A DNA stretch of 64,000 nt, taken from the NCBI RefSeq assembly GCF_002563695.1, contig NZ_PDJI01000004.1:1178001-1242000 (forward strand). The letters are read 5' to 3'. The translations under genes and the position numbers were made by a program. The notes beneath the pieces were generated by a model. It was not told the origin of the DNA and ran no database searches. It saw only the letters and a program-made list of their open reading frames with translations. This DNA comes from Georgenia soli. Lineage in GTDB: Bacteria; Actinomycetota; Actinomycetes; Actinomycetales; Actinomycetaceae. Shown here piece by piece: positions 53,944 through 61,032 of the stretch. How positions within the stretch are numbered: position 1 is the stretch's first letter; the number at the start of each line of letters is the position of its first letter.

Positions 53944-54944
53944 GGCCCGACGGGCGCGTGCGGCTCCGTCGCCTCCGGGCCCGCCGCAGGGGTGGAGCCC
54001 AGCTCGACGCGCCGGCCGTGCACGTAGGACTCCAGCCACGCGGAGAAGTCGGGCCCGAGGTCCTCCCGGTCGGCGGCCAGCTGCACCACGGCCTTGAGGT
54101 AGTCGAGCTTGTCCCCGGTGTCGTAGCGGCGGCCGCGGAAGACGACGCCGTGGACGCCCCCACCCTCGGCCGGGTCCATGCGGGCGAGGGTCTGCAGGGC
54201 GTCGGTGAGCTGGATCTCGCCGCCGCGGCCGGGCCCGGTCAGCTCGAGCACCCCGAAGACGGCGGGGTGGAGCACGTAGCGGCCGATGACGGCGAGGTTG
54301 GACGGGGCCTCCTCCACCGGCGGCTTCTCGACGAGCTCGCTCACCTTGACGACGTCGCCCTCGCCGAGCGTGCCCACGACCGTGTCGGTGGGCTCGACGG
54401 CGGCGGCGCCGTAGAGGTTGATCTGCTCGGGGTCCACCTCGAGCAGGGCGATGACCGAGCCACCAAGTCGCTCCTGGACGGCGATCATGTCGGTCAGCAG
54501 GGTGTCGCGGGCGTCGATGAGGTCGTCGCCGAGGAGGACCGCGAAGGGCTCGTCGCCCACGTGGTCCTTGCCCTGCAGCACGGCGTGGCCCAGTCCCTTG
54601 GGCTCGCCCTGCCGCACGAAGTGCACGTGCGCGAGCTCGCTCGAGCGGCGCACCGAGGCCAGCCGGGCGGCGTCCCCCTTGCGCTCCAGGGACCCCTCCA
54701 GCTCGGGGGCGGAGTCGAAGTGGTCCTCGATGGCACCCTTGCCGCGTCCGGTGACGAGCAGGACGTCGTCGATGCCGGACTCGGCCACCTCCTCGACGAC
54801 GTACTCGATGGCCGGCCGGTCCACGACCGGCAGCATCTCCTTGGGGATCGCCTTGGTGGCGGGGGCGAAACGGGTGCCCAGGCCCGCCACCGGCACGACG
54901 GCCTTGCGGACCCGGACGACGGGCGCGTTCTCGTGTGCTGACAT
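53940..54944 (-). CDS. galU: UTP-glucose-1-phosphate uridylyltransferase
   Basis: 334 aa making UDP-glucose for cell-wall glycans, trehalose and glycolipids. Signature VVPVAGLGTRFAPATKAIPKEMLPVVDRPAIEYVVEEV at the N-terminus; GRGKGAIEDHFD; the catalytic-site VRQGEPKGLGHAVL; and EIQLTDALQTLA. Start ATG 54944. It heads the galU-moeA-rimJ operon and is divergent from the cyclo-ligase gene across 150 bases. Confidence 0.97.
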   Translation of the reverse strand: MSAHENAPVVRVRKAVVPVAGLGTRFAPATKAIPKEMLPVVDRPAIEYVVEEVAESGIDDVLLVTGRGKGAIEDHFDSAPELEGSLERKGDAARLASVRRSSELAHVHFVRQGEPKGLGHAVLQGKDHVGDEPFAVLLGDDLIDARDTLLTDMIAVQERLGGSVIALLEVDPEQINLYGAAAVEPTDTVVGTLGEGDVVKVSELVEKPPVEEAPSNLAVIGRYVLHPAVFGVLELTGPGRGGEIQLTDALQTLARMDPAEGGGVHGVVFRGRRYDTGDKLDYLKAVVQLAADREDLGPDFSAWLESYVHGRRVELGSTPAAGPEATEPHAPVGP

Positions 54945-55093
54945 AGCCCGAGGCTAACGGCCGCGACGACGCGGAGCCGTCCGGCACCGGCAGGGCACGC
55001 CGCCTTCCGCGATGGGCGAAACCCGCCGAACACGTCGGGCAAAACCTCCGGAACTGGTGGTTTCCGTGCCGCACGGCTGCGACACTGACGACC

Positions 55094-55792
55094 ATGCACC
55101 GCACGCAGCTCGCGCTCCCGAGGACGGATGGCTACGAGACCGAGGACGCGAAGCAGGTGCTCCGGCTCATCGTCCGGGAGTCCCGCACGCAGCGCTCAGA
55201 GGGCGAGCGCGCACGGGCCGGCAGGGCCCTCGCCGCCAACGGTCTCGAGGCGGTCGGGGACGCCGCGTGCGTCGCCGCCTACGTCTCCCGCTCCACCGAG
55301 CCGGACTCCCTCCCGCTGCTGGAGGCGCTGCGTGAACGGGGCACCCGGGTGCTGCTGCCCGTCCTGGGCCCCGGCCTGAACCGGGAGTGGGCCGAGTACC
55401 GCGGCACCGACGACCTGGCGGTGCGCGCACCGGGGCGCCCGCCGGAGCCCTCCGGTCCCGTGCTGCCGGGCGAGGCGGTCGCCGAGGCCGACGTCGTCGT
55501 CGCCCCCGCGCTGGCCATCGACGCCGTCGGCACCCGGCTGGGTCAGGGCGGCGGCTGGTACGACCGCGTGCTGAAGCTCGTCCGGCCGGGCACCCAGGTG
55601 TTCGGCATGGTCTTCGACGAGGAGCTGATCGCGGACGTGCTGCTGCCGGCCGACGAGCACGACGTCGCGGTCCCCGCGGTCATCACGCCCGAGCGGTGGT
55701 TCCTCCTGGAGGGGTCGCGCTTCCAGAACGACGCGCTGGCCGGTCAGGCGAGCGCGCTGCACAGCCCCCCGAAGCAGCCCACCGAGCTCTGA
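55094..55792 (+). CDS. 5-formyltetrahydrofolate cyclo-ligase
   Basis: 232 aa converting 5-formyl-THF to 5,10-methenyl-THF with ATP. Family elements: VAAYVSRSTEPDSLPLLEAL, VLLPVLGPGLNREWAEY, VVAPALAIDAVGTRLGQGGGWYDRVLK (glycine-rich site) and GMVFDEELI. ATG 55094 is preferred. Divergent from galU, as in many actinobacteria, with a converging acylase gene 15 bases after its stop. Confidence 0.95.
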   Translation: MHRTQLALPRTDGYETEDAKQVLRLIVRESRTQRSEGERARAGRALAANGLEAVGDAACVAAYVSRSTEPDSLPLLEALRERGTRVLLPVLGPGLNREWAEYRGTDDLAVRAPGRPPEPSGPVLPGEAVAEADVVVAPALAIDAVGTRLGQGGGWYDRVLKLVRPGTQVFGMVFDEELIADVLLPADEHDVAVPAVITPERWFLLEGSRFQNDALAGQASALHSPPKQPTEL

Positions 55793-55807
55793 GACCGGCC
55801 GCGCCGG

Positions 55808-58588
55808 TCACTCCGGCGGCTGCAGCGTCATCGTCACCGAGCGGGACTCCTCGACCGCGTCGCGGCTGAACGGCCACGGGAACGTCTCCCCCGCGGCCCA
55901 GGCGTCGATCTGGTCGGTGTAGTGGTCGGAGCCGGGATGGCCCGAGGTGCCGGTGCTGGTCACCCAGGTGGAGCGGTCCAGGTCACCCAGGTCGACCACC
56001 ATCCGCATCGACGGCCCGGCCGTGACGGTGAAGTCGGGCCGGCCCAGGTCGTCGGTCACGGCGGTGCTGAAGGACGTCGCGTTGACGATCGAGGTCCCGC
56101 CGGCCACCTCGACGGCGCCGGGGTTGAACACGCGGCGCACCAGCGCGGGCACGCCCTCCCCGCCGAGGACCGGGTGCTTCGGGGCGAACGGGTGCAGCTT
56201 GCCCCACTCCCAGCCGCCGGGGTCCTTGCCCATGGTGTTGGTCAGCTCCTGGCGGGCGAGCACGAGCGCCTGGCGCAGGATCTCGTCACGACCCTCGACG
56301 ATGTTGACCGTGGTCCGGTCGTCCCACCACGGGTCCTGCGGGTCCTCGAGGAGACGCTGGACGACCATGAGCCACCGCGCTCCGCCGTCGGGCGCCTGGG
56401 AGGCGGGCAGGTCGTCGGTGAAGGTCAGCTCCAGCAGGTTGGTCCACACCGCGTTGAAGTAGGCGGCGCCCGCCGAGGACGTGTCGGTGGGGAACCCCTC
56501 GGCGGACCACTCCCGCAGCAGGTCCACCGCCTCCTCGACGAACGGGTCGTCGACGTCGACGCTCAGCAGCGCCGGCAGGACCGCGGGACCGAACGGGCTG
56601 GCGTCGTCGAGCATGATGTCGTTCATGTCCCCGACGTCGATCGGGTCGCCGTCCGCGATCTTCTGCTCGAGCAGCGAGCGGATCCGCTGGCTGCGGTAGC
56701 CGGCGTCCCAGTCGGTGGTGAGGAACGGTCCCTCACCGACCGGCATCACGGCCTGGTTGGCGGCGGAGATGAACCCCTCGGCGGGGTTGACCTCGCGCGG
56801 CATGTCCTCCGGGGCGACGAAGCCCTGCCAGTCGTACCGGGAGTCCCACCCCGGCCGGGGCCAGGAGCCGTCGGAGGGCACCGGCGAGTCGGGCACCACG
56901 GCGCGCACCGGGATCTTCCCGGGCGCCTGGTAGCCGATGTCGCCGTCGGCCGTGGCGAAGACGATGTTCTGCGCAGGCACCTCCAGGAGGGCGGCGGCGG
57001 CCGCGATGTCGTCGGCGTTGCGGGCGCGGTTGATCGCGAAGACGGCGTCGCCGGTGCGGCCGGGGGTCAGGGCGGTCCACTGCAGGGCGACGGCGTAGCC
57101 GGAGAACCCGGCGGGCGGTGCCCCCTCGGGCACGGGGACGCTGCCGGCCACGCCGGTGTCGGCGAGCACCTCGGAGACGATCGGCCCGTGCACGGTGGTC
57201 GTCACGGTGGTGACGACGGGCTCGCCCCCGTTGACCTCGATGGTCTCCCGGCGGGTGTCGAGCGGGACCCGGGCGCCGTCGCGCAGGTAGGTGCCGTCGT
57301 CGTAGAGGCGCTCGAGGGTGAAGTCGGTGACGTCGGCGCCGAGGTTCGTCAGGCCCCACGCGAGCTGGTCGTTGTGGCCGATGACGACGCCCGGCAGCCC
57401 GGAGAAGGAGAAGCCGGCGACGTCGAAGGTGCAGTTCTCCGCCTCGCCGGTGCAGTGCAGCCCGACCTGGTACCAGAGGTTCGGCGCGTCGAGGCCGAGG
57501 TGGGGGTCGTTGGCCAGCAGCGGCTTGCCGCTCGCGGTGTGCTCGCCGGAGACGACGAAGGAGTTCGAGCCGATCCCCTCCCCCTGGCCGACGAGGACGG
57601 GCACCGCGTCGAGCGCCGCGGCGGCGCTGGCGAGGGCCTGCTCGGCGCCGCGTCCGCCCAGGGCCGTCGCCGTCTCGGCGGCCGTCGGCGTCTCGGCGGC
57701 CGTCGGCGTCTCTGCGGCCGACGGCGCAGCGACCGTCTGTCCCTCCGCCGTCGTGCCCGCGGTGGTGGCAGCGGCCGCGGTCTCCCCCTGCGCCGTCGAT
57801 CCCGGGGCCCCGGCGGCCGCGGTGTCCCCCTCGGCCGCTTCGGCCGGGTCCTCGGCGGCGGGCAGATCGGTCTGGACCGGCGGGGCCACGATCGGGGTGT
57901 GCGTCTCGTAGGGGTAGTCGGGGTAGAGCTCCTCCGTGCGGCCGACGTCGCCGAGGGTGCGCAGCGCGGCCGCGCGCCCGAGCTCTGCGTCGTAGTTGCC
58001 GCGCAGGTCCCACGCCATGGCCTTGAGCCACGCGAGGGAGTCGACGGGGCTCCACGGCTCGATGTCCCGCAGCTCGGTGGTGGTCCCGAGCACCGTGTAC
58101 TCCAGCCCCAGCTCCGAGGCCTCGCGCGAGCGCAGGTAGGCGTTGACGCCCTCGGCGTAGGCCTCGTACAGGGAGCGCGACTCGTCGCTGAGCAGGTCCC
58201 ACTCCTTCTCGGCGACGTCGCGCCAGCCGAAGGTACGGATGACGAGGTCGGCCGAGAGCGCGGCTTCGTTCTCCCCCACCAGCTCCGAGAGGCGGCCGGC
58301 GGTCACGTGCCGGCGGTAGTCCATCTCGAAGAAGCGGTCCTGGGCGTGGACGTACCCCTGGGCGCGCATGAGGTCCGCGTCGGTGCTGGCGTAGATCTGC
58401 GGGACGCCGCGGTCGTCCCGGACCACCTCGACGCTGGCGTCGAGACCAGGCAGCCGCTGGGTGCCCGTGTGGTCGGGCAGGGGGCGGCGCACCAGGCCGG
58501 CGCCGAGGACGAGACCGGCGACGAGGACCACCACGATCACGGCGGGCACGACGATGAGCACCTTGCGCAGGGCAGAACCACCTTCCAC
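55808..58588 (-). CDS. Membrane-anchored penicillin acylase family (Ntn hydrolase) protein
   Basis: 926 aa. N-terminal TM anchor (about 9-32), alpha-chain region to about residue 235, a long Ala/Glu/Thr spacer (about 240-315) partly encoded by 18-nt repeats, then the beta chain. Nucleophile candidate Ser 341 follows Gly in GIGSNSFVVSGEHTASGKPLLANDPHL, the autocleavage pattern of the family. C-terminal elements DNDQAWGL-like HNDQLAWGLTN and FAPKHPVL are present. Substrates include acylated amines and homoserine lactones, so a quorum-quenching or wall-recycling role is possible but unproved. GTG 58588 follows a TACGCT -10 by six to seven bases, probably leaderless. Confidence 0.93.
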   Translation of the reverse strand: MEGGSALRKVLIVVPAVIVVVLVAGLVLGAGLVRRPLPDHTGTQRLPGLDASVEVVRDDRGVPQIYASTDADLMRAQGYVHAQDRFFEMDYRRHVTAGRLSELVGENEAALSADLVIRTFGWRDVAEKEWDLLSDESRSLYEAYAEGVNAYLRSREASELGLEYTVLGTTTELRDIEPWSPVDSLAWLKAMAWDLRGNYDAELGRAAALRTLGDVGRTEELYPDYPYETHTPIVAPPVQTDLPAAEDPAEAAEGDTAAAGAPGSTAQGETAAAATTAGTTAEGQTVAAPSAAETPTAAETPTAAETATALGGRGAEQALASAAAALDAVPVLVGQGEGIGSNSFVVSGEHTASGKPLLANDPHLGLDAPNLWYQVGLHCTGEAENCTFDVAGFSFSGLPGVVIGHNDQLAWGLTNLGADVTDFTLERLYDDGTYLRDGARVPLDTRRETIEVNGGEPVVTTVTTTVHGPIVSEVLADTGVAGSVPVPEGAPPAGFSGYAVALQWTALTPGRTGDAVFAINRARNADDIAAAAALLEVPAQNIVFATADGDIGYQAPGKIPVRAVVPDSPVPSDGSWPRPGWDSRYDWQGFVAPEDMPREVNPAEGFISAANQAVMPVGEGPFLTTDWDAGYRSQRIRSLLEQKIADGDPIDVGDMNDIMLDDASPFGPAVLPALLSVDVDDPFVEEAVDLLREWSAEGFPTDTSSAGAAYFNAVWTNLLELTFTDDLPASQAPDGGARWLMVVQRLLEDPQDPWWDDRTTVNIVEGRDEILRQALVLARQELTNTMGKDPGGWEWGKLHPFAPKHPVLGGEGVPALVRRVFNPGAVEVAGGTSIVNATSFSTAVTDDLGRPDFTVTAGPSMRMVVDLGDLDRSTWVTSTGTSGHPGSDHYTDQIDAWAAGETFPWPFSRDAVEESRSVTMTLQPPE

Positions 58589-58707
58589 GTGCCGAGCGTA
58601 ACCGTGGTGGGCAGCGTCACCGCGCGGCCGCACCGGTGAAAGGAGTACGATTGGCACTCGGTGCGGCGGAGTGCCAGAATCCGCCCTCGTCCCGACGGAG
58701 GTCATCA

Positions 58708-59010
58708 GTGCCCACGTATGCCTACCGGTGCACGGTGTGCGGCAACGAGTTCGAGGTCAAGCAGTCCTTCAGCGACGACGCCCTCACGGTCTGCTCCGAG
58801 TGCGGTGGGTCGCTGCGCAAGCTGTTCAACTCGGTGGGGGTCGTCTTCAAGGGCTCAGGCTTCTACCGGACGGACTCCCGCTCCTCCGCCAGCTCCTCCT
58901 CGAGCGCCGCCCCCGCCAAGGAGAGCTCGTCGACCTCGTCGAGCAGCTCCTCCTCGGGCTCGAGCTCCGGCTCCTCGTCCGCGCCCGCCAAGGCCGCCGC
59001 GGCAAGCTGA
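58708..59010 (+). CDS. FmdB-type zinc-ribbon protein with Ser-rich tail (Ruc-like chaperone candidate)
   Basis: 100 aa. Residues 1-50 form an FmdB zinc ribbon with two CxxC pairs (CTVC and CSEC about 20 residues apart). The remaining half is nearly all Ser/Ala/Lys and disordered. The architecture and position next to 5-formyl-THF cyclo-ligase match M. tuberculosis Rv0991c (Ruc), a redox-regulated chaperone that works with Hsp70. GTG 58708 has GGAGG seven bases upstream. Confidence 0.85.
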   Translation: MPTYAYRCTVCGNEFEVKQSFSDDALTVCSECGGSLRKLFNSVGVVFKGSGFYRTDSRSSASSSSSAAPAKESSSTSSSSSSSGSSSGSSSAPAKAAAAS

Positions 59011-59192
59011 TCCACCCGCCGGGCTCTGTCCCGGCCGGGTCGGGGAGGGACGTTCCGGGCCGCCTCCGGAGCCCGGAACCGTCCACACCCCCGCGCGGGC
59101 CCGTCTCTCCACACCCCCGGCGCCCGCCACTGTCTCCACAGGCAGCGACGACGACGTCGCCGCCTGGCAGGGCGCCGACCTAGCGTCCGGGC

Positions 59193-59867
59193 ATGCGCGC
59201 TCGCTCCCCGGTCCCGCCGTCCCGCTCCCCCGCCGCCCGCGCGCGGCGCTTCCTGTGGCGACGTCGCCACCTCCTCGCCGCGCTGTGCCTCGCCTGCGCG
59301 GCCGCGGTGACCGTCACCGCCCTCCGCCCGCCCGACCCGCCCGTCGAGCGGGTGCTCACCCTCACCGGTGACGTGCCCGCCGGGCACGTCCTCACCGCCG
59401 ACGACGTGCGCGTCCGCGACCTCCCCGCCGGAAGCCGGCCCGCCGGGTCGCTCCGTCACCCCGACGAGGCCGTGGGCCGCCCGCTCGCCGTCGGCCTCGC
59501 GGCGGGCACCGCGCTGCAGTCCGCGATGCTCACCGGTCCGGGGCTGGCGTCGGCGGTGCCGGCGGGCACCGTGGTCGTCCCTGTGCCGGTGGCTGACGCC
59601 GCCACGGCCCGGCTCGCCGAACCGGGCCAGCGCATCGACCTCGTCGCGGCCGGGAGCGACGTCACGGGCGTGGAGGCGGAGGCGGAGGTCGTCGCGCGGG
59701 ACGTCGTCGTGCTGGCGATCTGGACGCCGGAGTCCGGGGGCGGGCTGCTGGAGCCCGGCATGGGCGATGTCACGTACCTCTACGTTGCGGCGGGCGAGCG
59801 GGTCGCTACGGTTCTTGTCGGATCGAGCGCCTGGGCTCCCCTGCGCGCCGTCCTCAGAAGCCCGTGA
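59193..59867 (+). CDS. SAF-domain protein, CpaB/RcpC-like
   Basis: 224 aa. A basic Arg-rich N-terminus precedes a TM helix LLAALCLACAAAVTVTAL (about 28-45), then a SAF domain (VLTLTGDVPAGHVLTADDVRVRDLPAG through VGRPLAVGLAAGTALQSAML) and a second RcpC-like domain. CpaB proteins help assemble Flp/Tad pili, but no other pilus genes are seen here. In actinobacteria this gene is usually found alone between fmdB and mscL. Confidence 0.85.
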   Translation: MRARSPVPPSRSPAARARRFLWRRRHLLAALCLACAAAVTVTALRPPDPPVERVLTLTGDVPAGHVLTADDVRVRDLPAGSRPAGSLRHPDEAVGRPLAVGLAAGTALQSAMLTGPGLASAVPAGTVVVPVPVADAATARLAEPGQRIDLVAAGSDVTGVEAEAEVVARDVVVLAIWTPESGGGLLEPGMGDVTYLYVAAGERVATVLVGSSAWAPLRAVLRSP

Positions 59868-59909
59868 CGCCGGACCGTGCGTCGCGCGAACGACGTAAAG
59901 GAACATCGG

Positions 59910-60374
59910 ATGCTGGCTGGCTTCAAGGAGTTCATCTCCCGCGGGAACGCGGTCGACCTGGCGGTCGGCGTGGTCATCGGTGCGGCGTTCACATCGGTGG
60001 TGAACTCGATCGTCGACTCGCTGCTCAACCCGCTCGTCGCCGGCCTGGTAGGGAAGCCGGACTTCACCACCTTCCTGCAGTTCAGGCTCGGCAGCGCGAT
60101 GGTGCAGCCCGGTGCTGTCATCACGGCGCTGGTCAACTTTCTCCTGGTCGCCGCTGCGATCTACCTCTTCGTCGTCATGCCGCTGAACAAGCTCGCGGCA
60201 CGCCGGAAGGTGGAGGACGCAGATCCGGAGGCACCGGCCGAGGACGTCCGCGTCCTCACCGAGATCCGCGACCTCCTGGCGGCTCAGCAGCGGGGCGGCA
60301 CCGGTGCGCGCACGGGTGACGGCGGCGGCAGCGGCAACGGTGGGTCGACCGTCACCATCACCCGGTCGAGCTAG
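59910..60374 (+). CDS. mscL: Large-conductance mechanosensitive channel
   Basis: 154 aa opening under hypo-osmotic shock. Signature MLAGFKEFISRGNAVDLAVGVVIGAAFTSVV (N-terminal amphipathic helix and TM1), a TM2 around ALVNFLLVAAAIYLFVVMPLN, and the cytoplasmic helix RVLTEIRDLL. A Gly-rich tail follows. ATG 59910 has AAAGGA upstream. Its stop lies inside the convergent GNAT gene by 17 bases. Confidence 0.96.
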   Translation: MLAGFKEFISRGNAVDLAVGVVIGAAFTSVVNSIVDSLLNPLVAGLVGKPDFTTFLQFRLGSAMVQPGAVITALVNFLLVAAAIYLFVVMPLNKLAARRKVEDADPEAPAEDVRVLTEIRDLLAAQQRGGTGARTGDGGGSGNGGSTVTITRSS

Positions 60375-60738
60375 CGCGCGCGTCCTCCAGCTGGCCCGCT
60401 CTCCGAACGCCGTCCGCCGGGAACCCAGCTCCAGCCGCCACGCGGCAGGACGCCGGGTTGTTGACCCTCGTCAGCCAGTAGTACACCCAGGCAGTGTCGT
60501 GAACGGTCTCGATGTTGCTGATCCCCACGTTCCCCACGGCCGTGCCGTCGACCGCAACGGCGAAGTTGTGGAACGACGGGGACGAGCGCGCGAGCTGAGC
60601 GTCGATGAACGCCGCGCAGTCACCCACTCCCCTGACGTCGGCATCACCCAGGTGCGTCGCCAGATCGGGGCTCTCGGCGACGGCAGCATGCAGTGCCGCA
60701 GCGTCTGCGGTGCTCCACCGGCGAAGGAGAGGTCGCAT
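60358..60738 (-). pseudogene. RimJ/RimL-type GNAT acetyltransferase with internal deletion
   Basis: 126 aa against about 170-190 for the family. The N-terminal half (MRPLLRRWSTADAAALHAAV to DTAWVYYWL) and the extreme C-terminal motif VNNPASCRVAAGAGFPADGV are typical, but they are joined directly (YYWLTRVNNPAS). The acetyl-CoA-binding RGxG loop and following helix, about 30-40 residues, are absent although the frame is kept. It is probably inactive. ATG 60738. Confidence 0.7.
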
Positions 60739-60770
60739 CACGGCGATGCTCGCAGGAGCCGGCGCGTCCG

Positions 60771-61019
60771 TCAGCGCTTGCCCCAGTGCGGCGGGACGTC
60801 ACGGAGCAGACGGGCGTCGTTCGGCCCCTCGCCGCTCTCCGGTGTGCCGGACACCTCGACCGGTCCGGCGTCGCCGGTGTGCAGGGCGTCGACGGGGCTC
60901 GCGATCTCGCCGGCCTCGAGCCGGCGCCGATCCACGTCCGACAACGCCACGACACGGCGGTGCCGCCGGCGTGGACGCGGACGCGGGGTCCCGCTGCTCT
61001 CGTCGTTCTCGTCGCTCAT
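60771..61019 (-). CDS. Small charged protein of unknown function
   Basis: 82 aa, basic and acidic: an Arg/Pro-rich N-terminal third (RPRPRRRHRR) then a mixed region ending NDARLLRDVPPHWGKR. No family recognised. It lies 13 bases after the stop of the large helicase-like gene and may be cotranscribed with it. The clean frame and terminal pattern support a real gene. Confidence 0.55.
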   Translation of the reverse strand: MSDENDESSGTPRPRPRRRHRRVVALSDVDRRRLEAGEIASPVDALHTGDAGPVEVSGTPESGEGPNDARLLRDVPPHWGKR

Positions 61020-61032
61020 CCGGCCTCGCCGC

